Assembly (NCBI GenBank): GCA_011390935.1
Contig: JAABRL010000003.1
Coordinates: 134,740-198,739 of the forward strand
Direction: 5' to 3'
Length of the DNA stretch: 64,000 nucleotides
Origin: Gemmatimonas sp.
GTDB taxonomy: Bacteria > Gemmatimonadota > Gemmatimonadetes > Gemmatimonadales > Gemmatimonadaceae
The notes below the pieces were generated by a model. It did not search any database and was not told the origin of the DNA. It worked only from the letters and a program-made list of their open reading frames with translations. A program made the position numbers and the translations under genes. Shown piece by piece: positions 46,257-54,844 of the stretch. Every line of letters begins with the position of its first letter. Within the stretch, counting starts at the first letter, position 1.

Positions 46257-46685
46257 TCAGGGCTCGACGTTGAACAGATGACGATCGGCGGTGGGCTTGT
46301 TTCCCGATCGCCCGCTCGGCACCGTGAACGCGATGTTCACGTCGTCGGATTCCATGTCGAAGATCGTCCAGTACGCCGCGCCGGCCGCAAGCTCGCGCAG
46401 GTCCTGCTCGGCCTGGCGCTCCTGCCACAGCGAAAAGCCCGCCAGCGTGAGCATGAGCCCGGCGGCCACCAATCCGGCCACGCGCGCCACCCGCCATTCG
46501 GCCAACACGTTCCACCACTCCATCGGTGTCTCGGCCTGACGGAGTCGCGCCATGATGCGATCCTCCATGCCGGACCAGTAGCCGTCGTCGGTGGGCGCCG
46601 TGTAGACCGCGCGCAGCGCCGTCGCCAGCTCCGGATCCGTGATGGGGCTTCGGTCAGGCATATCCCGACCCGCGTGCATGCTCAT
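46257..46685 (-). CDS. Putative anti-sigma factor, single-pass membrane protein
   Basis: A 142-residue protein: a cytoplasmic-looking N-terminal half (about 1-65), one TM helix (about 67-90, VARVAGLVAAGLMLTLAGFSLW), and a short periplasmic tail. The start overlaps the sigma-factor stop by 4 bases (ATGA). That arrangement and topology are those of an anti-sigma factor holding the sigma factor at the membrane. No zinc-binding HxxxCxxC motif is seen, so the call rests on context. Contains WNVLAEWRVAR just before the helix. Confidence 0.65.
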   Translation of the reverse strand: MSMHAGRDMPDRSPITDPELATALRAVYTAPTDDGYWSGMEDRIMARLRQAETPMEWWNVLAEWRVARVAGLVAAGLMLTLAGFSLWQERQAEQDLRELAAGAAYWTIFDMESDDVNIAFTVPSGRSGNKPTADRHLFNVEP

Positions 46686-47404
46686 GTGTCTCTCCGCAGG
46701 TTGCTCAGCAGGCGACGCAGTGCCGCCCGCGCGTGATGCAGATCGCTACGTGCGGTTCCCTCGGGAATCCCCAGCGTACGACCGATTTCTGAGTGTTTGT
46801 ACCCTTCAACGTCGTGCAACACGAGCACGGCGCGCTGTCGTTCCGGCAACTCCACCAACGCCATCGACAATCGGCTGCGCAGTTCGGCACTGATCGCCGG
46901 ATCGCGAAACGGTGACGAGACCGATTCCTGCAACTCGTCGGCATCGCGCACCTTCTTGCGTCGCGCAATGTCGAGCGCCGCATTGGCCACGATCCGATGC
47001 AGCCACGCCCCGAACGCCTGTTCCGGACGAAACCGCGCCAACGCCCGCCACGCATGCAGAAACCCTTCCTGCACCGCGTCCTCCGCGTCGTCGTGCGTGA
47101 GCACGATCGACCGCGCCACGGCATACGCGCGCCGCTGATGCCGCTGCACCAACCCGGCGAACGCCGTATCACTCCCCTCCTGCGCCGCCAGCACCAGCGC
47201 GCGTTCCGCCAGCACCTCGCTCGACACCGAACTGCTGGTGGAGAGCCGAGCATCGTCTGCCGCATCGGGCCGCGACTTCGGACCGTCCGTCACCGGCTCA
47301 CCACCGCGCGGCTCCGACACCCCGACGGCGGGGCGGCGAACCGACGACGTTGTCGGGAGAGGAAACGGGAGCGTGGCAGTCGTCATACGATGAGGTCGTG
47401 TCAT
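46682..47404 (-). CDS. ECF-type RNA polymerase sigma factor
   Basis: A 240-residue sigma-70-family protein. After a Pro/Ser-rich N-terminal extension of about 60 residues come region 2 (FAGLVQRHQRRAYAVARSIVLTHDDAEDAVQEGFLHAWRALARF, with the typical D-A-E-D-A-x-Q-E core) and region 4 (LPERQRAVLVLHDVEGYKHSEIGRTLGIPEGTARSDLHHARAALRRLL). Regions 1.1 and 3 are missing, as expected for ECF factors. It should direct transcription of envelope-stress or efflux genes and probably its own operon. The N-terminal extension is longer than usual; a Met at 47386 gives a slightly shorter form. Begins 5 bp after the HD gene. Confidence 0.92.
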   Translation of the reverse strand: MTRPHRMTTATLPFPLPTTSSVRRPAVGVSEPRGGEPVTDGPKSRPDAADDARLSTSSSVSSEVLAERALVLAAQEGSDTAFAGLVQRHQRRAYAVARSIVLTHDDAEDAVQEGFLHAWRALARFRPEQAFGAWLHRIVANAALDIARRKKVRDADELQESVSSPFRDPAISAELRSRLSMALVELPERQRAVLVLHDVEGYKHSEIGRTLGIPEGTARSDLHHARAALRRLLSNLRRDT

Positions 47405-47409
47405 TGCCC

Positions 47410-48036
47410 TTACGCGCCCCCCGCAAGCGGCGTTGAGCCGGAACCGACGGACAGCCGTCCGTCAAGCCCCAATACTGGCGCCGCCGTGCGCATGGCGCCC
47501 AGCACGAAGGCAATGTGCTCGTCGAGCGGAACGCCCAAGGCTGCGGCGCCGTCCACGATATCGTCACGATTCACTCCACGGGCGAAGGCCTTGTCCTTCA
47601 ACTTCTTGCGCACCCCCGGCACTTCCACGTCGGCAATCGCCTTGCTCGGCTTCACCAGCGCGCACGCGGTCAACAGGCCGCACAATTCATCACATGCAAA
47701 CAACGCCTGAGCCAGCCGAGTTGTGCGCGGAACCCCCGTGTAATGCGCATGCCCGAGAATCGCGTCGCATACGTCGTCGGACACCCCCATCGAGCGAAGG
47801 TGCCGCACGCCCTCTGCCGGATGCTCCGCGTCAGCCGCCTGGGCGTCGTTCGGATACCGCTCGTAGTCGAAATCATGCAGCAGCCCGGTCATCCCCCACG
47901 TCTCCACGTCCTCGCCGAACAGCGCGGCGTACGCGCGCATGGCCGCCTCCACCGAGAGCATGTGCTTGCGCAACGATTCGCTCGCGGTCCAGGACTCCAT
48001 CAGGCTGAGTGCGTCGATGCGGGAGAGTGCTGGCAT
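47410..48036 (-). CDS. HD-domain protein, probable metal-dependent phosphohydrolase
   Basis: A 208-residue cytoplasmic protein. The HD core is visible as KHMLSVEAAM (first His), GLLHDFDYE (the HD pair) and ILGHAHYTGVP. It is most like the small HDIG-type/YfbR-related hydrolases; substrate unknown, nucleotides being likely. The C-terminal part (VEVPGVRKKLKDKAFARGVNRDDIVDGAAALGV) matches a common tail of this subgroup. It ends 5 bp before the ECF sigma gene and may be its first operon partner, or just a neighbour. Repeat copy 3 lies upstream of its start. Confidence 0.85.
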   Translation of the reverse strand: MPALSRIDALSLMESWTASESLRKHMLSVEAAMRAYAALFGEDVETWGMTGLLHDFDYERYPNDAQAADAEHPAEGVRHLRSMGVSDDVCDAILGHAHYTGVPRTTRLAQALFACDELCGLLTACALVKPSKAIADVEVPGVRKKLKDKAFARGVNRDDIVDGAAALGVPLDEHIAFVLGAMRTAAPVLGLDGRLSVGSGSTPLAGGA

Positions 48037-48087
48037 GGTCTGAAGGGGAGACGGTGGTGGGGGGGAAATGTTAACGCGGGGGGGCGG

Positions 48088-48249
48088 GGCTCGATGGGCT
48101 GGGCGAAGGAATCAGCAACCAACTCATGAGGGGTGAGGGTCGCGGACGACCAGATCCCGACCGGAGCCTGCCCCGGTTGGAATCTCGCTGCCAGCACCTC
48201 TCACCCCTCACGATTTCCCTGCGGATCCCTTCGCCCAGCTCAGCGAGCC
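48088..48249 (+). repeat. 160-bp palindromic element, copy 3
   Basis: Begins GGCTCGATGGGCTGGGCGAA and ends CAGCGAGCC. Arms contain AACTCATGAGGGGTGAG and CTCACCCCTCACGATTT. The middle is the most diverged of the forward copies (CCGACCGGAGCCTG...). It lies between two codirectional minus-strand genes: 8 bp after the end of the 60-residue membrane protein and about 50 bp upstream of the HD gene start. Confidence 0.9.
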
Positions 48250-48257
48250 CCAAACCC

Positions 48258-48440
48258 TCAGGCCACCACCGCCGCCGGCACCGCAAGCACGCCGTGTGCC
48301 TCACCCTCATGGGCGTCAAACCGCTTGTTCGTCCACACCACCAGGGCCATCACCACGATCGCGATGAAAATCGCGCCGCCGATCAGACCGGCAAACGCGG
48401 CTCCCTTGTCGGAGCCGTGCGAGTGCGCATTGGAGCTCAT
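48258..48440 (-). CDS. Small single-pass membrane protein (60 residues)
   Basis: The protein has a short His-bearing N-terminus (SSNAHSHGSDKG), one clear TM helix (AFAGLIGGAIFIAIVVMALVVWT) and a short tail. It lies 19 bp after the cyclophilin on the same strand, so is likely cotranscribed. No family recognised. The coherent topology and position support a real gene despite the size. Confidence 0.6.
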   Translation of the reverse strand: MSSNAHSHGSDKGAAFAGLIGGAIFIAIVVMALVVWTNKRFDAHEGEAHGVLAVPAAVVA

Positions 48441-48459
48441 GATCGAGTCCGGTTGAGGA

Positions 48460-48930
48460 TCAATCGGCGTCGGTGACGCGCACCGAGACCATCACGTCGT
48501 TCGGCGCGATCTGCGTGATCACGTCCAGTCCGTCCTTCACCTGCCCGAAGACCGTGTGCACCCCGTTCAGGTGGCGCGTATTGCCCTCGCTCAGCACCAC
48601 GAAGAACTGGCTGCCACCCGTGTCGCGGCCCGCGTGCGCCATCGACAGCGCGCCCACGTTGTGCTTGTGCGGGTTGCCCGCGGTCTCGCACGGGATCTTG
48701 TAGCCGGGACCACCCGTGCCGACGCGACGGTCGCCCTCGGGAAGGTCGCGCGAGAGCGGATCTCCGCCCTGAATCACGAACTCGGGGATCACGCGGTGGA
48801 ACTTCACGCCGTCGTAGAACTTGTCGTTGGCGAGCTTTTCGAAGTTCGCGACGGTCTTGGGGGCCTCGGCCGCAAACAGTTCGGCAACGAAGGTCCCGCG
48901 ATTGGTTTCGATGGTAGCAAGCTTGGGCAC
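48460..48930 (-). CDS. Peptidyl-prolyl cis-trans isomerase, cyclophilin type
   Basis: A 156-residue single-domain cyclophilin that catalyses proline isomerisation in protein folding. Signatures are [22 protein letters not shown] (catalytic Arg in FHRV), [27 protein letters not shown] and [10 protein letters not shown]. There is no signal peptide, so it is cytoplasmic. The start GTG 48930 begins right at the domain ([13 protein letters not shown]); the upstream in-frame extension is Gly/Arg-rich and crosses a hairpin. A TATAAT box lies upstream at 48958-48963. Confidence 0.93.
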   Translation of the reverse strand: MPKLATIETNRGTFVAELFAAEAPKTVANFEKLANDKFYDGVKFHRVIPEFVIQGGDPLSRDLPEGDRRVGTGGPGYKIPCETAGNPHKHNVGALSMAHAGRDTGGSQFFVVLSEGNTRHLNGVHTVFGQVKDGLDVITQIAPNDVMVSVRVTDAD

Positions 48931-48957
48931 AGTACTCGGGGTAAAGGTGAATCCCGA

Positions 48958-48963
48958 ATTATA
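48958..48963 (-). promoter_or_regulatory. TATAAT -10 box for the cyclophilin gene
   Basis: A consensus TATAAT on the minus strand, 27 nt before the GTG start. In such GC-rich DNA a perfect -10 is notable. The -35 position falls in a GC hairpin (48979-48994) and is not consensus. Confidence 0.55.
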
Positions 48964-48978
48964 CCGCGTGCACGCGGA

Positions 48979-48994
48979 GGGGGCATCCGCCCCC
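48979..48994 (-). terminator. GC hairpin after the HEAT-repeat gene
   Basis: GGGGGC (48979-48984) pairs with GCCCCC (48989-48994) around ATCC, 7 bp after the HEAT-repeat gene stop. Stem is short and no T tract follows, so termination is uncertain. It lies just upstream of the TATAAT box of the cyclophilin gene. Confidence 0.45.
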
Positions 48995-49001
48995 CCAACG
49001 G

Positions 49002-50384
49002 TCAGCTTTCCAACAGCTTCTGCACCGCGTCGCCTCGAGCGGCCAGCAGCCCCTGGTAGGCCGCCTCCCGCAGCCAATCCGGCGCCGATTCATCCCGCAT
49101 GATGCGCACCAGCCGCTGCACACACTCGGGGCTGCCCAGCGTGCCCAGCACCGACAGGATCTCCAGGACGACATCCTCGTCGGGCTCGGTATCCAGTGCC
49201 GCCAGCAGCGCGATCGTGGACGGCTTGCCCTGACTGCGCGCCCCATGGGCGCTGGCGGCCAACCGCCGAAGCTCCGCCGCCGGGTCACTCAGGCATCCCT
49301 GGAGGGCGGTCATCGCCGTCGGCGTCGCCAATCGTGTCAGCGCCCGGGCACCGGCAATGCGCAGCCGCTCGTCATCGTGCGAGAGCAGGGGGATCAGGTG
49401 CACGTCCGCCTCCACCACCCCCATTTCACCGAGCAGCGCGGCGGCGTTGCGCACCACGTACCAGCGCGGGTCCGCGAGCGCCTCCCGCAGCGCCTCCTCG
49501 CCGGCGTCGAGCGCGACGATGGCGTCGAAACAGGCCCGACGCTCGGTCAGCGACTCCGCGTCCTGCAGCAGCTGCACCAGCGCGTGCACCGACAGATCGC
49601 CCGCCCGGGCCAACACCGGCATCAGATCGTCGCGCCGCTGAGACTTGGGCAGCTGCCGCACCAACGACTGCACGATCGGCGGGGTAAGGAGCTGCCGCAC
49701 CCCCGATTCCAGCGCGAGGCGGCCCGCCCGGCTTCCTCGGCGACGGGCCTCCAGCACGAGTCCGAGCGCGATGCCTTCCACGACCATCAGATCGTCCCGC
49801 CACGGCGGCGTGGCGAGCAGCTGCAGCATGTCCGCGAGCACCCCGTCTACCAAGGCGCCCGTTCGGGCACCGCGCAGCCGCAGCAGGGCGTCTTGCACCG
49901 CTTCCGGCAGGGCAGGGGTGTCAGCGACCGTCGGGACCGACTCGGGGGTGATGCGTACCGACCAGGAGCGCCACGCCGAACGATCAGCCTGCGTCGGCGC
50001 ATCGGCCGCGAGCAGCTGGGCGAGTGCGAGCAACTCACCCGGCGAGGCGGCGCGGCGCACGTCGAGCACGAGCGACCCGTGCGCACTCAGCCCGTCCACC
50101 AGCGTGTCCAGCAGCTCATCGCGCAGCGGAGAGTCCGGCGCGAGCGCCCGATCGCCCACATGCAGCAGGCCATCCGCCAGTCGCAGCTCCAACGGGGAGC
50201 GCCGCGCGGCGGCCACGGCGAACCGCAGCGCGCGCCGCACCTTCTCACGCTGCGCCGCCGGCGAGTCGGGCTCGACCGTCTCGCGCAAGACCGTCACGAG
50301 GCGACCGAGCGCCCGCGCCAGAATGAGCGCTTCGTCGAAATGGTCCGCCGTCATCGGCGGCGCGACGCTATTCTTGGCGAGCAC
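49002..50384 (-). CDS. HEAT-repeat protein
   Basis: A 460-residue cytoplasmic protein. Residues about 1-200 are helical with no recognised family. From about 250 to the end several HEAT-like repeats are evident, for example [45 protein letters not shown] and [21 protein letters not shown], then [27 protein letters not shown] arrays act as protein-protein scaffolds; the partner is unknown. GTG 50384 has GGAG 5 nt upstream; an ATG at 50354 is the alternative. It is divergent from the deacetylase-like gene. Confidence 0.82.
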   Translation of the reverse strand: MLAKNSVAPPMTADHFDEALILARALGRLVTVLRETVEPDSPAAQREKVRRALRFAVAAARRSPLELRLADGLLHVGDRALAPDSPLRDELLDTLVDGLSAHGSLVLDVRRAASPGELLALAQLLAADAPTQADRSAWRSWSVRITPESVPTVADTPALPEAVQDALLRLRGARTGALVDGVLADMLQLLATPPWRDDLMVVEGIALGLVLEARRRGSRAGRLALESGVRQLLTPPIVQSLVRQLPKSQRRDDLMPVLARAGDLSVHALVQLLQDAESLTERRACFDAIVALDAGEEALREALADPRWYVVRNAAALLGEMGVVEADVHLIPLLSHDDERLRIAGARALTRLATPTAMTALQGCLSDPAAELRRLAASAHGARSQGKPSTIALLAALDTEPDEDVVLEILSVLGTLGSPECVQRLVRIMRDESAPDWLREAAYQGLLAARGDAVQKLLES

Positions 50385-50473
50385 AACGGCTCCGGAGGCT
50401 CGATGACATCATGCGTGGCAAACTACAGGCGATCGGCGATCGCACCAGACGTGACGGTGATCACGAGGTCACG

Positions 50474-51379
50474 GTGACGTTGCATGTGTGGAGTTCGGCG
50501 CACTACGTGATCCCGCTCCCCGACGGACACCGCTTTCCCATCGCCAAGTACGCGCTGGTGCGCGACGCACTGCTGGCCGAGGGGATCGTGCGCGCCGAGA
50601 CGGTGCACGACCCGGCACGTGCCACGATCGAGCAGCTGCGACGTGTGCACGGCGCCGAGTATGTGGAGGCGTTGCACGCCGGCACGCTCGCGCCGGCTGC
50701 CGTGCGTCGGCTCGGCTTTCCGTGGTCGGCCGCGCTGGTGGAGCGTTCGCTACGCGCCGTCGGCGGCACGGTGGAAGCGGCGCGCCACGCGCTGGCGCAC
50801 GGCGTGGCGATGAACCTCGCGGGCGGCACGCATCACGCCTTCGCCGATCACGGCGAGGGGTTCTGCGTGTTCAACGATGTGGTCGTGGCCGCGGCCGATC
50901 TGCGGGCGACGCGTGATGTGCGCCGAGTGGCCGTGGTGGACCTCGATGTGCATCAGGGAAACGGAACGCACGCGCTGTTCGCCGGCGATGCGGCGACCTT
51001 CACGTTCAGCATGCACGGGCGGCGCAACTATCCGTTCACCAAAGTGGCCGGCACGCTCGATGTGGAGCTTGAGGACGGCACGGATGACGCGACCTATCTC
51101 GCGCTGCTCGCCGAGGCGCTGCCGCGCGTCTTGCGTGAGGCGCGCGCCGATCTGGTGTTCTACCTCGCCGGCGCAGACCCGCACGAAGGGGACACGCTCG
51201 GCCGGCTGCGCCTGACGCACGACGGGCTGCGGCGGAGGGATGCGATGGTGCTCGAGATGTGCCGCGAGGTGGGGATTCCCGTGGCGATCACCATGGCCGG
51301 CGGGTACGGCCGCGATGTCGCGGATACCGTCGGTGTGCACGTGGGGACGGCGCGGGTGGCGTCGGGATACACCCGATGA
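50474..51379 (+). CDS. Histone deacetylase family protein (AcuC/HDAC-like)
   Basis: A 301-residue zinc-dependent amidohydrolase of the HDAC/acetoin-utilisation/acetylpolyamine amidohydrolase superfamily. The active site is complete: His pair in AGGTHHAF, FCVFNDV, zinc ligands in VDLDVHQGNGT (Asp, His) and GADPHEGD (Asp), and the glycine-rich MAGGYGRD near the end holding the transition-state Tyr. Bacterial members deacetylate acetyl-lysine (for example acetyl-CoA synthetase) or acetylpolyamines. The start GTG 50474 is supported by GAGGTCAC just upstream; an ATG at 50411 would add 21 residues. Confidence 0.92.
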   Translation: MTLHVWSSAHYVIPLPDGHRFPIAKYALVRDALLAEGIVRAETVHDPARATIEQLRRVHGAEYVEALHAGTLAPAAVRRLGFPWSAALVERSLRAVGGTVEAARHALAHGVAMNLAGGTHHAFADHGEGFCVFNDVVVAAADLRATRDVRRVAVVDLDVHQGNGTHALFAGDAATFTFSMHGRRNYPFTKVAGTLDVELEDGTDDATYLALLAEALPRVLREARADLVFYLAGADPHEGDTLGRLRLTHDGLRRRDAMVLEMCREVGIPVAITMAGGYGRDVADTVGVHVGTARVASGYTR

Positions 51380-51415
51380 TCCGGGGCGAGGGAGACCCTC
51401 GCGCCTCGAGGATTC

Positions 51416-51576
51416 CCTCGCTGGGCTGGGCGAAGGGGTCAGCAGGCAAATCGTGAGGGATGAGGGGTGCAGGCCGCGAGATTGCGACCGACGCAGGCCC
51501 CGGTCGGGATCTCCTCGCCCGAGTCCCTCACCCCTCACGAGTTCGTTGCCGACCCCTTCGCCCCGCCCATCGAGCG
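51416..51576 (-). repeat. 160-bp palindromic element, copy 4 (reverse orientation)
   Basis: Reads CCTCGCTGGGCTGGGCGAA ... CCGCCCATCGAG on the plus strand, but the middle module matches the other copies on the minus strand (CCGACCGGGGCCTGCGTCGGTCGC). It is enclosed by an additional 17-bp inverted repeat (51395-51411 and 51581-51597, 16 of 17 matching). Located between two plus-strand genes: after the deacetylase stop and before the alpha/beta hydrolase. Confidence 0.9.
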
Positions 51577-51618
51577 GCAGCCTCAAGGCGCGAGGGTTCG
51601 CACAAAACCGTTGGCAGC

Positions 51619-51624
51619 TAGCTT
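51619..51624 (+). promoter_or_regulatory. -10-like TAGCTT box before the alpha/beta hydrolase
   Basis: TAGCTT is followed by 5 nt and then ATG 51630, so a transcript from this box would be leaderless or nearly so. No Shine-Dalgarno is present before the ATG. Same hexamer type as before leuS, polX and the M42 peptidase. Confidence 0.45.
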
Positions 51625-51629
51625 GGATC

Positions 51630-52463
51630 ATGCCCCACCTTTTCCTCCGCGCCGACGGCCCCGTCACCGCCGACCCGCTCCTCCTGCTGCACGGTGGGCC
51701 GGGCGCACACCACGACTACCTCTATCCGCAGTTCCTCGCCCTCGCCGAGCGTCACCGGCTCATCACGTACGACCAGCGAGGCGGCGGGCAATCGCGTACC
51801 GATGACCCGACGCCGATCACCTGGCACACGCACGTGGAGGACCTGGCGACCGTGCTGCGTGAGCAGGGGCTCACTGCGCCCACCATTGTCGGCTACTCCT
51901 GGGGCGCACTGCTGGCGATGCTCTACGCGATCGAGGCCACGCGCGATGCCACGCTTCCCGCGCCATCGCGGCTCGTGCTCGTGTCCCCGGCGCCAATCAC
52001 GCGCGCCTGGCGCGACGTGTTCGAAGCCGAACTCGCCGAACGTCAACGCAGCGACGCGATCGCCGGCGCTCGGCGCGCGCTCGCCGACTCCGGCATGCGG
52101 GAGCGCGATCCGGACGCCTATCGTCAGCGGGCGTTCGAGCTGAGCGTGGCCGGCTACTTCGCCGATCCCGCCCGCGCGACGTCGCTCACGCCGTTCCGTG
52201 TCACGGGCAAGGTGCAGCAGTCGGTGTGGGAGAGCCTTGGGCGTTACGATCTGTGCCAGTCTTTGCGTGCCGTGCACGTGCCGGCGCTCGTCGTGCATGG
52301 CAGACAGGATCCCATCCCGCTGGACTCGGCGCGTACGGCGGCCGAGGCGCTGGGGGCAGAGTTCCTGCCGCTCGACGATTGCGGCCACGTCCCGTACGTT
52401 GAGCAGCCGAAGGCGCTGTTTGGCGCAATCGAGGCGTTTCTCGACGAGACATCCGGCGGCTGA
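51630..52463 (+). CDS. Alpha/beta hydrolase (proline iminopeptidase-like)
   Basis: A 277-residue enzyme of the S33/alpha-beta hydrolase fold. LLLLHGGPGAHHDYL is the oxyanion-loop HGGPG motif characteristic of proline iminopeptidases and relatives, followed by ITYDQRGGGQS. The nucleophile elbow is GYSWGALLAM (Ser catalytic), with the acid in VVHGRQDPI and the His in DDCGHVPYVEQP. There is no signal peptide. Substrate unproved. ATG 51630 is used because the conserved fold starts there; the frame is open far upstream through repeat copy 4, which is a by-product of that element. Confidence 0.9.
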   Translation: MPHLFLRADGPVTADPLLLLHGGPGAHHDYLYPQFLALAERHRLITYDQRGGGQSRTDDPTPITWHTHVEDLATVLREQGLTAPTIVGYSWGALLAMLYAIEATRDATLPAPSRLVLVSPAPITRAWRDVFEAELAERQRSDAIAGARRALADSGMRERDPDAYRQRAFELSVAGYFADPARATSLTPFRVTGKVQQSVWESLGRYDLCQSLRAVHVPALVVHGRQDPIPLDSARTAAEALGAEFLPLDDCGHVPYVEQPKALFGAIEAFLDETSGG

Positions 52464-52509
52464 ACGGGGCGAAGGCGTCCCGCGCACGTCGGTCTCACGC
52501 TCCCGACTC

Positions 52510-52968
52510 ATGTATCAGTTCGGCACGGTCACGCACTCCTCGATTGCCACCCTCGACGCAGATGGGCGCCGCTTTCGAGTGACGCTCTACATCTCGCACG
52601 ACGGGGTGGAGTTCGTGGGTCGGCTCTGGTTCGCCGATGCCGACGGCCCCGACGTGCAGGGCATCCCCGATCGCGGCGTGCTCCCCGGACGCACCGAGGC
52701 CGATGTGATCGCCCTCACCCATGGACTGCGCCCTGAGGAACTGCTGCAGCGCTTTCGACGCGCGAACGCCGAGAAACGGCGCTACCACGGGCTCCGTCAG
52801 CTCACCACTGAAGTCCTCGACAAGATGCGCTACCTCAATCAGGTGGGGGTGTCCATGCGCAGCGGACTGCTCGATCCTGAGGCGGCCGCGCAGGAGCTGG
52901 AACTCACCGAGCGCCAGATGCTCGAGCTCGTGAAGCAGGCCAAGCGACTGGCGGGCGTGGAGTCCTGA
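52510..52968 (+). CDS. Conserved-looking protein of unknown function (152 residues)
   Basis: The N-terminal half (about 1-70) is beta-rich with SIATLDADGRRFRVTLYISHDGVEFVGRLWF. The C-terminal half is helical and charged (EELLQRFRRANAEKRRYHGLRQLTTEVLDKMRYLNQ) and ends in a segment (AAQELELTERQMLELVKQAKRLAGVES) resembling a helix-turn-helix or coiled coil. I recognise no family. ATG 52510 avoids overlap with the hydrolase gene. No ribosome-binding site is clear. It may be cotranscribed with the hydrolase (46-bp gap). Confidence 0.65.
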   Translation: MYQFGTVTHSSIATLDADGRRFRVTLYISHDGVEFVGRLWFADADGPDVQGIPDRGVLPGRTEADVIALTHGLRPEELLQRFRRANAEKRRYHGLRQLTTEVLDKMRYLNQVGVSMRSGLLDPEAAAQELELTERQMLELVKQAKRLAGVES

Positions 52969-53011
52969 TCCGTGGCGCTCGGCCACGCTGGGACGTAGCG
53001 CGCCCGGGCAT

Positions 53012-53017
53012 TATCTT
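53012..53017 (+). promoter_or_regulatory. -10-like TATCTT box, leaderless polX start
   Basis: TATCTT is followed by TGAAAG and then ATG 53024, exactly the same 6-nt spacing as leuS. Transcription would start at or beside the A of ATG. GAAAG could also serve as a very close, weak ribosome-binding site. Confidence 0.5.
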
Positions 53018-53023
53018 TGAAAG

Positions 53024-54844
53024 ATGGATCCACGCGCCGCAGCCCACGTGCTCACGCAGATCGCCACGCTGCTGGAGTTGCACGGTCAACCCCCGCTTCG
53101 TGTGCGCGGGTTTCAGGCCGCGGCGCGCACCGTCGCGACGCTTCCCGAAACGGAGCTGCGCGCCGCGGTGGCATCCGGCTCGGGTGACGTACTCGAGGGG
53201 GTATCGCCCGAAGCCCTCGATGTGGTGCGCGATCTCGTGCAGACCAACAGCGCGCTGCTGCTCGAAACGCTGCAGGAAGAGACCCCCGAGGGGCTGCTCG
53301 AAATGTTGCGCGTCCCGGGACTCGGCCCCGCGCGCATTCGGCTCATTCACGACGGCCTGCACATCGAGACGCTGCAGGAGCTCGAAGCCGCAGTCGTCGA
53401 TGGGCGACTGGCGGCGCTGCCTCGGTTTGGCGACAAGACCGCCGAACGCATCGGCCTCGGCATCGCCTCGCTGCGTGATGCCGGCGCGTTCGTGCTGCAT
53501 GAGCATGGTGCTGCCGAAGCCGAACGGCTGCGTGCACTGATCGCGGCTCATGCCGATGTGCTCGACGTCGCGGTGGCGGGCTCCGTGCGTCGCCGGTGCG
53601 ACGTGGTGCGCGACGTCGATCTCGTGGCGTCGGTGCGCGGGTCGCCATCGGTGGTCGCCGCGGCGCTCTCACACAGCGAAGGCGTGCGTGAAGTGATCGG
53701 TGGTGGAGGACGCACGGTCACGCTGCGCTTCGCCAACGGGACACGACTCGACCTTGCGTGTGTGCGCCCCGAGCAGTTCGCGCTGGCACTCTGGCGCGCC
53801 ACCGGCAGTGATGCGCACGTGCGCCAGGTGACAGAGTACGCATCGTCGCGCGGTTTCACGCTCACGGGTGACGAACTGCGTGATCCGCAGGGCGCACTGT
53901 GCCCCGTGTCCACCGAAGCCGACCTGTATCGGGAGCTCGGACTCGCGCCGATCGTGCCGGAGTTGCGTGAAGGCACGGACGAACTGACCGCGGCGGCGAG
54001 CGGCACGCTGCCCACGCTCATCACCGAGCCCGATCTGCGCGGCGCGCTGCACTGTCACTCGCAGTACTCCGACGGCGGGTCCACCGTCGCCGAAATGGCG
54101 GCTGCGGCACTCGCGCGCGGCTGGCGCTATCTCGGCGTGTCCGACCACTCGCAGTCCAACACGTATGCGGGCGGACTCTCGCGCGATGCGATCCTGCGGC
54201 AGCACGACGAGATTGATGCGCTCAATGCGTCGTTCGCCGAACAGGGTGTGGACTTCCGCGTGCTCAAGGGCATCGAGGCGGACATTCTGCCGTGCGGACG
54301 TGTGGACTACGACAAGGCCGTGCTCGACAGCTTCGATTTCGTCATCGCGTCGGTGCATACGCGCTACGGCATGAACGAACGGCAGATGACGGATCGTGTG
54401 CTCAAGGCGCTCGACGATCCGCATCTCACCGTGCTCGGACACCCCACCGGCCGTTTGCTGCTCACGCGTGAGCCGTTCGCGATCGACATGGGAGAGGTGA
54501 TCGCACGCGCTGGCGAAGTGGGCGTGGCGGTCGAGCTCAACGCCGATCCGCATCGCCTCGATATCGATTGGCGACTGTGTCGCATCGCGCGTCATCACGG
54601 GACGATGGTCTCCATCGGTCCTGACGCACACTCACCGCAAGGACTCGATCACATCACGCTCGGCATCGGCACCGCCCGCAAGGGCTGGCTGTCGGCGTCC
54701 AACGTGCTGAATACGCGATCCGCCGATGCGGTGCTGGCCTTTGCTCGTGCGCGACGCGAAGGCCGGCGGCCGGTCGAGGTGTTGGCCGAGTTCGATGCTG
54801 TTTCGGCACATGGCGCGGTGCCGCCGGTGCGCGCAGTCGGTTGA
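53024..54844 (+). CDS. polX: DNA polymerase X family protein (PolX: Pol-beta fold plus PHP domain)
   Basis: A 606-residue repair polymerase/nuclease. The N-terminal HhH region has RVRGFQAAARTVATLP and the second hairpin LLEMLRVPGLGPARIRLIHDGL. The nucleotidyltransferase palm is at about 160-310 with GSVRRRCDVVRDVDLVAS giving the paired catalytic Asp, then LDLACVRPEQ. The C-terminal PHP domain (about 335-600) starts LHCHSQYSDGGSTVAEMA and continues LGVSDHSQSN, GIEADIL, ASVHTRYGM and HPTGR, so it should be a metal-dependent 3'-5' exonuclease or phosphatase. Bacillus PolX acts in base-excision repair. The stop overlaps the nth start by one base, which suits a shared repair role. Confidence 0.95.
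   Translation: MDPRAAAHVLTQIATLLELHGQPPLRVRGFQAAARTVATLPETELRAAVASGSGDVLEGVSPEALDVVRDLVQTNSALLLETLQEETPEGLLEMLRVPGLGPARIRLIHDGLHIETLQELEAAVVDGRLAALPRFGDKTAERIGLGIASLRDAGAFVLHEHGAAEAERLRALIAAHADVLDVAVAGSVRRRCDVVRDVDLVASVRGSPSVVAAALSHSEGVREVIGGGGRTVTLRFANGTRLDLACVRPEQFALALWRATGSDAHVRQVTEYASSRGFTLTGDELRDPQGALCPVSTEADLYRELGLAPIVPELREGTDELTAAASGTLPTLITEPDLRGALHCHSQYSDGGSTVAEMAAAALARGWRYLGVSDHSQSNTYAGGLSRDAILRQHDEIDALNASFAEQGVDFRVLKGIEADILPCGRVDYDKAVLDSFDFVIASVHTRYGMNERQMTDRVLKALDDPHLTVLGHPTGRLLLTREPFAIDMGEVIARAGEVGVAVELNADPHRLDIDWRLCRIARHHGTMVSIGPDAHSPQGLDHITLGIGTARKGWLSASNVLNTRSADAVLAFARARREGRRPVEVLAEFDAVSAHGAVPPVRAVG

Noticed and set aside
51240..51629. N-terminal extension of the alpha/beta hydrolase
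   Set aside because: It would overlap the deacetylase gene and be read through element copy 4; the fold starts at 51630.
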